64,000 bases of DNA from Jejuia sp047345485 (GCF_047345485.1 NZ_JBLFEN010000003.1:424307-488306), one strand, 5' to 3'. Numbered from the stretch's first letter, positions 17,620 to 26,481 are shown. Notes: generated by a model from the sequence alone, not told the origin. Program-made: numbers and translations.

Positions 17620-17650
17620 GTCATTTCGACGCAAGGAGAAATCACATTCG
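17620..17650. repeat. Half palindromic unit 2, before GIY-YIG gene
   Basis: This is a left-arm copy only (GTCATTTCGACGCAAGGAGA and the following ATCACATTCG). It ends 30 bases before the GIY-YIG start codon. The matching right arm is missing here. Confidence 0.75.
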
Positions 17651-17680
17651 AGTAATAAATAAGAGGATAATAATTGAAAT

Positions 17681-17980
17681 ATGGGAAATAAATATTTCGT
17701 TTACATCATAACTAATAGATACAGAACCACATTATACATAGGCTTCACAAACAATATCCAAAATAGATTAGCACAACATTACTTTGATTCTCAAAACGCT
17801 AAAAAATCCTTTGCGGGTAAATATGACTGTATTTATTTGGTCTACTACGAAACTTTTGAATTCCCAAAACAAGGTATTACTAGAGAAAAAGAGCTAAAAA
17901 AGTGGAGACGGGAAAAGAAGAATAAACTGATTTCGGATTTTAATCCGAAGTGGGAAACACTCAATAACGACGTATTTTAA
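17681..17980 (+). CDS. Small GIY-YIG family endonuclease-like protein
   Basis: A 99-residue protein with the GIY-YIG core: YFVYIITN at about 5-12 and TLYIGFTNNI at about 19-28, then a conserved Arg region and a Glu in TREKELKKWRREKK. It is a stand-alone nuclease domain of the UPF0213 type, common in multiple copies in Bacteroidetes. The gene is bracketed by interspersed palindromes (17494-17650 on the left, 17993-18093 on the right). This suggests the nuclease and repeats may be linked as a REP-like system, or that the gene moves with them. Function is otherwise unknown. Confidence 0.8.
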   Translation: MGNKYFVYIITNRYRTTLYIGFTNNIQNRLAQHYFDSQNAKKSFAGKYDCIYLVYYETFEFPKQGITREKELKKWRREKKNKLISDFNPKWETLNNDVF

Positions 17981-17992
17981 ATAAAACCTCTA

Positions 17993-18093
17993 GTCATTTC
18001 GACGCAAGGAGAAATCACATTACATTTTTAGTGTTCATCAACATCTGCGCACTCGGATTAGATGTCTCAATCGTGCCTCATGTCGACATGACA
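17993..18093. repeat. Interspersed palindromic unit 3, after GIY-YIG gene
   Basis: A full unit starting GTCATTTCGACGCAAGGAGA and ending CATGTCGACATGAC, in the same orientation as unit 1. It lies 12 bases after the GIY-YIG stop codon. The two arms are imperfectly complementary and could fold into a long hairpin. Confidence 0.75.
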
Positions 18094-18374
18094 AAGCGTA
18101 TACCAATTTCTATTCGGTTTAAGTCAAAATAACACATCATCGATGATTTATTATTTAAGACTGTTAAAAAATTATACTATTCGTCTATAACACAAAAAAT
18201 ACAACATTTTAAATATTCTTTTTCGTACATTAAATTGGAATTATATATAATATCATACATTTTAATTTAAACTTAAGCCTAATACCATTCGTCTACACAA
18301 AAGTTTCATCTAACGAAAAACAGTGAAAATCCCTTTAAACCCAACCTACATTTGTAGTGTAAAACAAAGAAACC
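18094..18374 (+). promoter_or_regulatory. Regulatory region of T9SS cargo gene with LytTR-type sites C and D
   Basis: This 281-base stretch holds no gene. A single half-site CTATTCGTC (C) is at 18177-18185. Site D is CCATTCGTC at 18285-18293 with TCATCTAAC 21 bases downstream at 18306-18314. TACATTTG at 18347-18354 is a perfect TAnnTTTG -7 element, 62 bases after the start of D and 20 bases before the ATG. No -33 TTTG is seen, as expected of an activator-dependent promoter. Confidence 0.7.
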
Positions 18375-20954
18375 ATGAAAAAATTATTACTATCATTATT
18401 TATCACAAGCGCAGTTTTTGCTCAAGACCCCCCATTTAACTGCGATTATAATGCCTACTTATTTCAATATAATGATGTTTATGCTATAGATCTAGCATCT
18501 GGAAATTCGTATCAGGTTGCTAAAGATGTTACAGAGGGTACTATCAACGCAACCGCATACAACCCGGTAGATGGTTACATTTGGGGATCATTAAGTTTTC
18601 CTTCAAAATCTATAGTAAGAATAGGAAAAGATTTTTCAACACTTATTTATTATGTAGATGAGTTACCAACTAGCGGACGTTATATTGGTGATATAAGTGC
18701 AGAAGGTATTTACTATTTAAAAAGCGGTGGTACAGCATACTACGCATTAGATTTAGATCCAGAATCTGATAATTACGGACAACATAAAGAAACCTTACAA
18801 CTCCAAAAGAATATAAGTATTCACGATTGGGCATTTAATGCTATCGATAAGAAGCTTTACGCAGTAGAAAAGAAAACCAACATTTTATACAGAATAGATG
18901 CTAAAACTGGAAATATGGAAAGTTTAGGTGTAGTGCCAATTCTGTCGGGTTTAAATTATACCTATGGTGCTGTATATTTTGATGCCTCAGGGCGGTTTTA
19001 TGTATCTGCTAACCAAACAGGAACTATTTATGTTATCCAAAGTGTACAAAATTTAACAAGTTCTAGTACCATGGAGTCTAATCTATTTGCTTTTGGACCT
19101 TCAAGTTCTCAAAATGATGGAGCGCGTTGTCCTACAGCACCAGTACCACAAGAAATTTGCGATAATGGTATTGATGATGATGGCGATGGATTAATTGATT
19201 GCGAAGACCCATCATGTTCGGGCTATTCAGGTTGCCCTGTAATACAAGCCTCAACATCTTCTAGTGCAAATGCAGGTGGTTTAGAAAGTAATAACAGACT
19301 TTCAGAATTAATAAACAAACGTAATTTTAATCGTGTAAAACGTAATTATAGTTTTGATAAAACCACAGCTAAACGTTTTATAAAATCATCTAAATACGGT
19401 AAAAACGTACCAGGAAAAGGGAACGGATTTCAATTATCAGATTTAATACCTTTAGAAGTGGTTAATGAAGATGAAGCTATAGAGTCTTCTCCAACAGATT
19501 TAATTGGAATTACCAACGCTAAAGAAGTGTATTCAGTAGATTACATGAAAAATAATGAAGCTATTGCCTCTATACTATTACTAAAAACCTACGATGGCGT
19601 TTACGAACACACAAAGTACATTTGCGATAGATTATTAGGCGCAGAGTTAGTATCGGTATCCACCATAGAAATTAAAGAACAACAATTTATAAAAGCCTTA
19701 ATACGAAATATAGATGGTAGTTTAGAGTTTGTATTAAGTTTATCGGCCAAAGCCACCGATAACGATGTTAATTTTGGAATTGAAAGTCACTGGAATTTAG
19801 ATAAATACGAAAACAACGTTGGGTTTTACAATTTCCAAATATGGTCTAACTCTCTAGACGATTTAGTAAAACTTGGAGAAGAAGTTGTAACATTATTAAG
19901 TGTACAAAAACCAATAACAAGTTACAACAACTCATTAGCACCAACCGTATTTGTAAAATCAGGAACATACAGAAATGGTAAGTTAGATTTACAAATAGTA
20001 AACACAAATAGAACTGCAAATGTAGTATTTGATGGCGGTGTTAGAACAACAGAAACAGAAACCGTAGAAACCGTATCAACTACTATAGCACTAGACGAAC
20101 ACTACATTTCTAATGTAGAGGTAGATGCAGGAAGCCTATTTGATATTGGGTTTAGAATTGGCGATGGTGTAAACATACCAGATGACTTATTCTTATCTGA
20201 CGGTCCTTGGGGATATGATGATGCACAAGCCAATGTAACCCGTTTTGATGTATTGCCAAACACCACCACATTTAACACAGATGTATATGCTGTAGAGCGC
20301 GACATTATTTTGGAAGCTACAACAAGCAATTATGTAGCCACTTATCGTGCCTTAACACCAAAATTTAATCCAATAGATTTATCAGAATTTAACAGCCTAA
20401 AATTACAAGCAAAAGGTACAGGTACATTAATAATACGATTGGTTAAGGCAAGTGTAGAGAACTGGGAAACACAGTATAAAGCTAGTATAAATTTAACAGA
20501 AGATACTACAGAATACACCCTATTGTTTTCAGATTTTATCTCATTAAACGGTACGCCTTTAGAAGCAAACGATATTACATCTATAGTATACACCATGCTA
20601 GCAGAAAATGGTGAAATACAAACAAAAACAATGACATTACAACAAGTGCATTTTGCAAAAAGTGGTACGCTTTCAGTAGAAGATATTACTGAAAATTCAG
20701 GTGAAAATATGAAGGCATCTCCAAATCCAATGCGAGCCAATACAACCATAACATTTAATGCAATAGTAAACGAAACAGTAACATTAAAAGTATATAACCA
20801 AATAGGTACTCTAGTTAAAGAAATAGACTATACCACACAACGTGGCGAAAATAACTTAATATTAAAAAGAAATCAATTAAGTTCAGGCATGTATTTCTGT
20901 AAACTTACAAGTGGCAGTACAACATACAAAACAGTAAAGCTTATGGTAAATTAA
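18375..20954 (+). CDS. Secreted T9SS cargo protein with MopE-like calcium motif
   Basis: An 859-residue exported protein. Signal peptide at 1-17 (cleaved after VFA). The first 250 residues resemble a beta-propeller. A MopE-type motif with spaced aspartates (CDNGIDDDGDGLIDCEDPSC, about 260-280) suggests calcium binding. A long central region of unknown fold follows, then a type A type IX secretion sorting domain (about 775-859: SPNPMRANTTITF ... SSGMYFCKL). The product is expected on the cell surface or released. It is a single-gene unit ended by a strong terminator and preceded by LytTR-type sites, so I infer co-regulation with the glycosyltransferase genes. Enzymatic function is not recognisable. 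Confidence 0.85.
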   Translation: MKKLLLSLFITSAVFAQDPPFNCDYNAYLFQYNDVYAIDLASGNSYQVAKDVTEGTINATAYNPVDGYIWGSLSFPSKSIVRIGKDFSTLIYYVDELPTSGRYIGDISAEGIYYLKSGGTAYYALDLDPESDNYGQHKETLQLQKNISIHDWAFNAIDKKLYAVEKKTNILYRIDAKTGNMESLGVVPILSGLNYTYGAVYFDASGRFYVSANQTGTIYVIQSVQNLTSSSTMESNLFAFGPSSSQNDGARCPTAPVPQEICDNGIDDDGDGLIDCEDPSCSGYSGCPVIQASTSSSANAGGLESNNRLSELINKRNFNRVKRNYSFDKTTAKRFIKSSKYGKNVPGKGNGFQLSDLIPLEVVNEDEAIESSPTDLIGITNAKEVYSVDYMKNNEAIASILLLKTYDGVYEHTKYICDRLLGAELVSVSTIEIKEQQFIKALIRNIDGSLEFVLSLSAKATDNDVNFGIESHWNLDKYENNVGFYNFQIWSNSLDDLVKLGEEVVTLLSVQKPITSYNNSLAPTVFVKSGTYRNGKLDLQIVNTNRTANVVFDGGVRTTETETVETVSTTIALDEHYISNVEVDAGSLFDIGFRIGDGVNIPDDLFLSDGPWGYDDAQANVTRFDVLPNTTTFNTDVYAVERDIILEATTSNYVATYRALTPKFNPIDLSEFNSLKLQAKGTGTLIIRLVKASVENWETQYKASINLTEDTTEYTLLFSDFISLNGTPLEANDITSIVYTMLAENGEIQTKTMTLQQVHFAKSGTLSVEDITENSGENMKASPNPMRANTTITFNAIVNETVTLKVYNQIGTLVKEIDYTTQRGENNLILKRNQLSSGMYFCKLTSGSTTYKTVKLMVN

Positions 20955-21012
20955 GTAACCAACTTAAAATTAAGTAAACTGAGGATTGTTAATAGCTAAA
21001 TACTCCAATGTT

Positions 21013-21049
21013 AAAAAGGGCAAGAAACGTAAGTTTCTGCCCTTTTTTT
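21013..21049 (+). terminator. Intrinsic terminator after T9SS cargo gene
   Basis: AAAAAGGGCA and GAAAC pair with GTTTC and TGCCCTTTTT around a GTAA loop, followed by a T run. The strong stem and poly-T make this a good rho-independent terminator, about 60 bases after the stop codon. Confidence 0.85.
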
Positions 21050-21062
21050 GTTTTAATAATTT

Positions 21063-21268
21063 GGGCGTTACCACAAAGGTCGGGCTTGAAGCCTGTCTTG
21101 AGCGCAGTCGAAAGGCTATATCTTTTTAATGCGTCATAATCCATACGTCATTGCGAACAAAGTGAAGCAATCTTCTTAATCACAGGAGATTACTTCGTCG
21201 TGCCTCCTCGTAATGACGGTTTATTAGCCAAAGCATTAAAAAGGATGCCGCTGTAATCCCTAACACGG
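21063..21268. repeat. Nested interspersed repeats
   Basis: An outer element starts GGGCGTTACC and ends ATCCCTAACACGG. Inside it, TTTTTAATGC (21123-21132) and GCATTAAAAA (21233-21242) are perfect 10-base inverted arms. Between them lies another palindrome, 21146-21218, starting CGTCATTGCG and ending CGTAATGACG. Near 21090-21112, TTGAGCGCAGTCGAAAGG looks like a third repeat type. The layout suggests successive insertions. Confidence 0.6.
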
Positions 21269-21840
21269 TTTGTGTGTAATATTTGTATGGAGTTATAAGA
21301 GAGAAAATTATAGGTTTTTGTATTATGGTTTAGTATTTTTAGAGAAAATAAAACATATTTAACTTACGCTTATCCTAACTAAATAGGGGTATAATCGGGT
21401 AAAAGTTACGTATATAAATAAGTTAGCTTTAATGCTAGAGCAAGTTTGCGGTTTGAAAAAAAGACTGGTTTATTTTTCGATTTTTTTTTGAGTTTTAAGG
21501 TAGATAAATCAGAAAAACTGTATATGGAATTTAAAAATTTCTGGAATTATCACTCAAATTCGGAATGAAATACAACAGCGGAATTGACCACTCGATCCCG
21601 ATAGCTATCGGAACTGAATTGAATTACGGCTGAATTTTTAGCTTGCCTGCCTGTCGACAGATAGGTTTGCGCAATCGGAACTGGAAAAGCAACGTCGGAA
21701 TAGCTCACTCAAACCCGAATAAAAAAATGGTCGGAATTTTAGCAAGTTTGCGGAATGAATAAAAAAGCAGAAATTATAAAATTGGAATTAAATGATGACC
21801 GAAAAAAAGAAAAAAACGAATGAATTATGAAAGCACTAAA

Positions 21841-21977
21841 AGCTAACAAAGTGTATAATTAATTGCTTGCTTTCTACTCATCTGGAATATTCCTTCGGAA
21901 TATTCCTAAGTCCGGTCCATTTTTGCTAAATTAGTTGCTTAACCACGCAACTAATCATACACAAAAACGTTAGGCAC
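21841..21977 (+). repeat. Cassette-boundary palindrome 1 (attC-like)
   Basis: Outer arms pair imperfectly: CTAACAAAGTGTATAATTA near 21843 with TAATCATACACAAAAACGTTAG near its right end, the outermost bases being CTAAC and GTTAGGC (21969-21975). GTTAGGC fits the integron core site GTTRRRY. An inner palindrome, GGAATATTCC-TTC-GGAATATTCC, lies at about 21883-21906. A conserved block (TTTGCTAAATTAG, CCACGCAAC, CATACAC) is shared with elements at 24293-24423 and 63028-63156. No integrase is in the window. Confidence 0.6.
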
Positions 21978-21994
21978 AATTAAAACCAACCATT

Positions 21995-23278
21995 ATGAAT
22001 AGATTAAGTAAATCATTTTTTGCAGAAAGCAATATTGAGAAAGGTGTCGATTTTGGAATTAAAAAAATTGACATAGAAGGAAAAATGAAAGTCCTTAAAC
22101 AATTAGCTGATAAAACTGAAAATCCAGACCAGACACACAGTATTATTTTGCAACATATTTTACCAACAACTATTGAATATATTGACATAGTTAATTCAGT
22201 TTATCCTGTTGAATTAGTCATATCAATAGTATATTCTAATGATATGCCAACAGTTGAGGCGTTAAGAAAAAAAGGATACAATGTTATCGTTCCACCGAGT
22301 ATCGATTATATGAAAAATGAGCTATGGAAAGACGTAGACAAGGTTGTTGCGAATTGTAAGCATCCAATAGTTTTCCAAGAGGTAGGTGGATATATGTCAA
22401 AATGGACAAGAGAATTGTCAAAAAACAAAAACTTTAAAGGCTGTGTAGAAGACACAAAAAACGGACTTTGGAGATATGAGAAAGCTCAGGCTGATGGAAT
22501 TTTAGAACTACCTGTTTTATCTATGGCAGGAACAGATTTAAAAAAAGTTGAAGATTCATTAATTGGCGATGCTTGTGTGTATAGTCTTGAAAAAGTTATG
22601 AGAACTCAATTAGCTTCTATCTTAGATGGTGTTCGCTGTGGAGTAATCGGTTGGGGTAATATTGGTAAGTCTTGTGCTACTGCATTTGAAGGTAGAAATG
22701 CAGTTGTTTCAATCTATGACATAAACCCTATTGTAAATATGTTAGGATATGGAAGAGGTTTTTATCCAATGCCTTTAAAACAATTACTTTCAGAGTGTGA
22801 TATTGTGATGGGATGTTCAGGTAGACGTTCAATTAGAGTTGCTGATATCCACGATATCAAAAACGGGGCAATACTTTGTAGTGCTTCTTCTAAAGATATT
22901 GAGATAGACTTAAAGGGTTTCGCAAAACTTTGTGATATTGAAGATGTAACTACCAAAGGAGATAACTTATGCCCTATTGAAAAATATACAGTTAAGGAAA
23001 CTAAAAAATACTTTTATATTTTAAAGCACGGTACACCTATTGATTTTTTAGATATGCCTTTACAAGGAGCTATTTTAGACTGTACATTCTCAGAGCTTTT
23101 TGTTTGTATGCGTGAAATATCAAGTAAAAACTATCCTAAAGGTGTTGTAGAGTTATCAGAAATACTTCAAGTTGATGTTGCTAAAATTTGGCTTCCTACC
23201 TATGCTGAAACATTTTCTGGTTCTGAAGCCGAAAAAGACAAAACATTTTTCTATCCTGAAAGCTGGGATTGGGAATAA
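21995..23278 (+). CDS. Adenosylhomocysteinase-like NAD-binding protein
   Basis: A 427-residue protein with the layout of S-adenosylhomocysteine hydrolase. The segment EDTKNGLWRYEK (about 149-160) resembles the family's EETTTGVxRLY block, and FQEVGGY resembles its acidic DDGG region. The central NAD-binding Rossmann motif is GVIGWGNIGKSCA (about 212-224). The N-terminal substrate domain is divergent, so a genuine SAH hydrolase role is uncertain; a related hydrolase or dehydrogenase is possible. The gene stands alone between two long palindromic elements, each abutting it, like a mobile gene cassette. The start is the first ATG after the left element. Confidence 0.65.
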   Translation: MNRLSKSFFAESNIEKGVDFGIKKIDIEGKMKVLKQLADKTENPDQTHSIILQHILPTTIEYIDIVNSVYPVELVISIVYSNDMPTVEALRKKGYNVIVPPSIDYMKNELWKDVDKVVANCKHPIVFQEVGGYMSKWTRELSKNKNFKGCVEDTKNGLWRYEKAQADGILELPVLSMAGTDLKKVEDSLIGDACVYSLEKVMRTQLASILDGVRCGVIGWGNIGKSCATAFEGRNAVVSIYDINPIVNMLGYGRGFYPMPLKQLLSECDIVMGCSGRRSIRVADIHDIKNGAILCSASSKDIEIDLKGFAKLCDIEDVTTKGDNLCPIEKYTVKETKKYFYILKHGTPIDFLDMPLQGAILDCTFSELFVCMREISSKNYPKGVVELSEILQVDVAKIWLPTYAETFSGSEAEKDKTFFYPESWDWE

Positions 23279-23287
23279 GAAATAACT

Positions 23288-23422
23288 GTGCCTAACATTG
23301 TATAATAATAATAGCGGTTTAATCGCTAAAACGAAATAAGAAACACATAAACAAAGGTCTGTACTAAACCGAAAAGTTAGCGTTCCAAAATCCGCTACTA
23401 TTCTTATACGAGACCGTTAGCA
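23288..23422 (+). repeat. Cassette-boundary palindrome 2 (attC-like)
   Basis: It begins with GCCTAAC at 23290-23296, which fits the integron inverse core RYYYAAC, and ends with CGTTAGCA at 23415-23422. The arms GTATAATAATAATAGCGG (from 23300) and CCGCTACTATTCTTATAC pair imperfectly, with further inner pairing (CGGTTTA with TAAACCG). It separates the SAH-hydrolase-like gene from the SMI1/KNR4 gene. Confidence 0.6.
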
Positions 23423-23444
23423 AACATTTAACCAAAACCTCGAA

Positions 23445-23882
23445 ATGCCATTTCCAATTGACGAAAAACACATAAAAGAAACGGAATCTGAACTGAACGT
23501 AAAATTCCCAAATGAATTCAAAATCCGAATGATAAAAATAAATGGTGGCGAATTAATTACGGACGAATTTGAATTTGAACTTTACCCTTTTTTTGACAAA
23601 ACTGACAAGAAAAGAATAAGTCGAACTTGCAATCATATTGGACTTGAAACAAAAAATGCTCGTAAATGGAATGGATTTCCTAAAAGTGGAATCGCAATTG
23701 GTGCGGATGGATTTGGGAATCAACTAATCTTAACTCATAATGGAAATGGAAATTTAAGTGAAGAACTATATTTCTGGAATCACGAGACAGGACAGGTAGA
23801 AAAAATTGCTGAATCGATTAATAAACTTCATATCAACAAAAGCTCATTATGGGACAAAATAAAATCGAAATTTAACGCATAA
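23445..23882 (+). CDS. SMI1/KNR4 family protein
   Basis: A 145-residue protein with the SMI1/KNR4 fold signature: an N-terminal helix and Pro-rich entry (IKETESELNVKFPNEFK), then INGGELI, a central IAIGADGFGNQLIL-like strand (GADGFGNQLIL) and an acidic C-terminal half (FWNHETGQVEKIAESI). In bacteria this superfamily often supplies immunity proteins for contact-dependent or polymorphic toxins. No toxin gene is beside it; it shares a palindrome-bounded cassette with a small lipoprotein gene 11 bases downstream. It may be an orphan immunity gene (inference). Confidence 0.8.
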   Translation: MPFPIDEKHIKETESELNVKFPNEFKIRMIKINGGELITDEFEFELYPFFDKTDKKRISRTCNHIGLETKNARKWNGFPKSGIAIGADGFGNQLILTHNGNGNLSEELYFWNHETGQVEKIAESINKLHINKSSLWDKIKSKFNA

Positions 23883-23893
23883 AACTATAATTC

Positions 23894-24286
23894 GTGAAAA
23901 AAATATTAATCTTGACTTTACTCTCATTTTTCGGTTGTAAAAACGATCCAATCTGTACTATAAATGAAAATAACGCTGGAAAAGAAATCTATGATTTAGA
24001 CGAGGTAACTTGTTTCATTGCATTAAAGCTGAATAAGAAAAAATCTGACCTAAATTTGATTCGTGACGCTCTAATTGCGGAAATGAATTATATGGAGAAA
24101 ACTCGACTGACTTCTGACAATCAAAACCCTAAAAACGAACCTGAATCGAATACCGAATTGGATATAAATCAAATGGTGGAATATGCTCTGAATGAGGAAA
24201 AAGTAAAATTATCAAAGGATGAACTAATCGAAATTTATGATACTGAAATTAAGTATTTAATGTTTATTGGAGTCTTAGAAGAATAA
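23894..24286 (+). CDS. Small lipoprotein of unknown function
   Basis: A 130-residue protein starting at GTG. The N-terminus MKKILILTLLSFFGCKNDP is a lipoprotein signal with the lipobox cysteine at about residue 15. The mature part is charged and helical, without a recognisable domain. It follows the SMI1/KNR4 gene by 11 bases and is likely cotranscribed in the same cassette. An ATG alternative within the signal sequence is not available, supporting the GTG start. Function unknown; an envelope-located partner or second immunity factor is possible. Confidence 0.65.
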   Translation: MKKILILTLLSFFGCKNDPICTINENNAGKEIYDLDEVTCFIALKLNKKKSDLNLIRDALIAEMNYMEKTRLTSDNQNPKNEPESNTELDINQMVEYALNEEKVKLSKDELIEIYDTEIKYLMFIGVLEE

Positions 24287-24292
24287 AAACTA

Positions 24293-24423
24293 TGCACAAC
24301 AACTTGTAAAATTAATGGCTAGTTCTAGCCTACTTACGAATATTACTGCGGAATTTTCTATTTGGTTTTTATTTGCTAAATTAGGTGCTTAAACCACGCA
24401 ACAAACCATACACTATAGCGTTA
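24293..24423 (+). repeat. Cassette-boundary palindrome 3 (attC-like)
   Basis: It begins GCACAACAACTTGTAAAATT and ends ACCATACACTATAGCGTTA, the ends pairing imperfectly. It shares with element 1 a block reading TTTGCTAAATTAG, TGCTTAA, CCACGCAAC and CATACAC. Its right end includes the stop codon (rc TAA at 24421-24423) of the convergent TPR/beta-barrel gene, marking the edge of the cassette region. Confidence 0.6.
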
Positions 24424-26481
24424 CTCCTCAAAAACCGGCGTCCCACCCAAATACCACTTAAACCTCACACCAATTTCATTAAACGTAAAACCAGCTGCAG
24501 TGGCAGAGGCAATATTACTTCGGGTACCGTAAAGGTTTAACAAGGCACGTTCAGAAAATTTATAACCTAGTTTCCCTTGTACGCGGTAAGTGCTTTGGCT
24601 GCTATCGTCTTCAATGTATTGTAAACCAGTAGCGGCAGTCAATTCATAAAACCATTCGTTAGGTTTGGTAATGGCTTCATCTTTAATAATATTTACAAAT
24701 ACTTCGCCAGCATTAAACTGTTCTGGACTAAAATAAATGGTTGGCACTTGGTTTTTAAAGGTAATGTATTGGTAATTTAAACCCGCTTTAAGTGATGGTT
24801 TTGGTAAAATATTATAGTACAACGAGGTAAACAATAAGTTTCTAGTATTATCGTCGTTTTGCCACGTATAAAAATACTGTGTAAACCAACCCAAATTAAA
24901 GTTGGTGCTTAGACTATAATTGGCATAAATATTATTCATTACAATTTCCCTATCTAATAATTCGGCATTAAAACTTTGAATTTCGCTTTTGTAACCAATA
25001 TCTAAAACTTGTAGTTTAAAGGGTTTTATATTAAACGCTAAATCAGCAACCAATTGTGTATAATCGCTTGTATTTGCTTTTGCTGCCGTTACACCTGCAG
25101 TTCCTTTAAAGGTAAGGTTTGGTAGTAACTGATACGCTAACCCTAATGAAAAATCGTTTGATGTGGCATCAAAATTAGTGACTTTATTGGTTGTTGTTCT
25201 GTAGCCATAATTTGCCAACCATTTAAACCTGGTTGAGGTTGGGAATTCTATTTTGGTTTGTACGCCAAAGGCTTTATTATCACCATTATCAAAGGAGTAA
25301 CTCGCTTTAGTTTCCCAAAACGGCGTAAAAGAGGTCTTTAGAGTTTTAATAAAATTAGTAGCATCTTTTTGCTTGTCATAATACGTTAAGGTATTTTCTG
25401 CAGATTGGTAAGCTTCATTATACTTCCCTAAAGCTTTTAGGGCATTTGCTTTTCCTAAATTACCATCAAAAGAACTGCTATCGTTTTCTAAAATGCGGTT
25501 ATAATCTGCAACACTCTTTTTAAAATCACTTTTATAAATATTTAGGGTAGCACGTAAGGCTAAAATCCAGTTTTCGTTAGGTTTGTTTTCTATTAAATCA
25601 TCAATTAATATTTTGGCAGATTTAAACTTTTTATTCCAAATTAAAGCTTGTACATGTCTTTCTGTTGTTGCTTTTACCAATGTGCTATCCGTATCATTCT
25701 CTAAACCTAAATAGGCTTGCTCACTTAATTTTAGCGCCTCCTTTTCTTTGCCTTTTAAATGTTGTGCTAAAGCCAAACCATTTTTTGCTGTTATTTTATT
25801 GTCCGGATTTTTGGCTAATATATTATAAGTGTCTGTAGCTTTATCAAATTCGCCCATAATTAAATACAGGTTGGCTAAGTTTAAAAGCGTGTCTTTATCA
25901 TCTTTAAAAAGTGTTAGGTTTTCTTTTAAAAGACGTTCGGCTTCATCATAGTTTTGAGCTTGTTGATTTTGATAGGCATACCCTAAATACATGTATTTTT
26001 TTGAGGTTAACGCATTCGGGTTTCCTGGAGATACCTCTAAAGCTTTATTCACATAAACTAAGGCTTCTTCGTATTCTTTTAAGTTTGACAAAGTATTGGC
26101 GTAACTTAATAAAGCGGCAAAACTTTTAGGGTCTTCATTTATTAAAGTCTTAAAATAGGTTTTTGCTTCAGGGAAGTTACTAGTCCATAACAGCGATTCA
26201 CCATAGTTTAATTTTACTTCAAAATCGTTAGGGTAGTCTTTTAATAACTTATTAAAAAGCATGTTTGCTTGTTCTGGTTTTCCGTTTAAACCAATAGCTC
26301 TTCCGTAGCATAATCTGGCCGTTTTGTTGTTAGGATGCTCTTTTAAAATGGTTTCAAAAAACGATTCTGCTTTAGTGTATTTACCAGTTTCTAAATAAGT
26401 AAAGCCTTCCTGCATGTTTTGTGTATATGCTACTGTGGTAACAAAAAAGGCGATTAAGACACTATATAATTTTATATTCAT
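24421..26481 (-). CDS. TPR and outer-membrane beta-barrel protein (YaiO/PgaA-like)
   Basis: I place the start at 26481, where MNIKLYSVLIAFFVTTVAYTQ gives a clean signal peptide; an in-frame ATG at 26523 would add 14 residues that spoil it. The product has about 686 residues. A TPR superhelix fills roughly the first 370 residues (repeated A-x2-YxxxL patterns). The C-terminal 300 residues are a YaiO-type beta-barrel with alternating aromatic strands, ending in a family-typical ...RFKWYLGG region. TPR plus barrel resembles PgaA, the export porin for poly-N-acetylglucosamine. Beside glycosyltransferase and flippase genes, a polysaccharide export role is likely (inference). Confidence 0.8.
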   Translation of the reverse strand: MNIKLYSVLIAFFVTTVAYTQNMQEGFTYLETGKYTKAESFFETILKEHPNNKTARLCYGRAIGLNGKPEQANMLFNKLLKDYPNDFEVKLNYGESLLWTSNFPEAKTYFKTLINEDPKSFAALLSYANTLSNLKEYEEALVYVNKALEVSPGNPNALTSKKYMYLGYAYQNQQAQNYDEAERLLKENLTLFKDDKDTLLNLANLYLIMGEFDKATDTYNILAKNPDNKITAKNGLALAQHLKGKEKEALKLSEQAYLGLENDTDSTLVKATTERHVQALIWNKKFKSAKILIDDLIENKPNENWILALRATLNIYKSDFKKSVADYNRILENDSSSFDGNLGKANALKALGKYNEAYQSAENTLTYYDKQKDATNFIKTLKTSFTPFWETKASYSFDNGDNKAFGVQTKIEFPTSTRFKWLANYGYRTTTNKVTNFDATSNDFSLGLAYQLLPNLTFKGTAGVTAAKANTSDYTQLVADLAFNIKPFKLQVLDIGYKSEIQSFNAELLDREIVMNNIYANYSLSTNFNLGWFTQYFYTWQNDDNTRNLLFTSLYYNILPKPSLKAGLNYQYITFKNQVPTIYFSPEQFNAGEVFVNIIKDEAITKPNEWFYELTAATGLQYIEDDSSQSTYRVQGKLGYKFSERALLNLYGTRSNIASATAAGFTFNEIGVRFKWYLGGTPVFEE

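Larger units (their letters stand above)
20955..21994. other. Gene-poor accessory region with terminator, nested repeats and degenerate DNA
   Basis: About 1 kb without a credible gene. It holds the terminator at 21013-21049, nested repeats at 21063-21268, and from 21420 to 21840 sequence rich in TCGGAAT-like words and short repeats (CCGATAGCTATCGG at 21599-21612; GCCTGCCTGTCGACAG near 21645). A long palindromic element follows at 21841-21977. The mix of broken repeats suggests repeated insertion and decay. Confidence 0.6.

Noticed and set aside
17474..18093. CRISPR-like array in the repeats around the GIY-YIG gene
   Set aside because: Only three units at irregular distances with internal hairpin arms; no regular spacer pattern and no cas genes.
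21841..24423. Complete integron
   Set aside because: No integrase gene or attI-like site in the window; only attC-like palindromes can be supported.
24650..24662. ACCATTCGTTAGG, resembling the LytTR-type motif
   Set aside because: It lies inside the TPR/barrel coding region, differs at the last motif base, has no second half-site at 21 bases and precedes no start codon.
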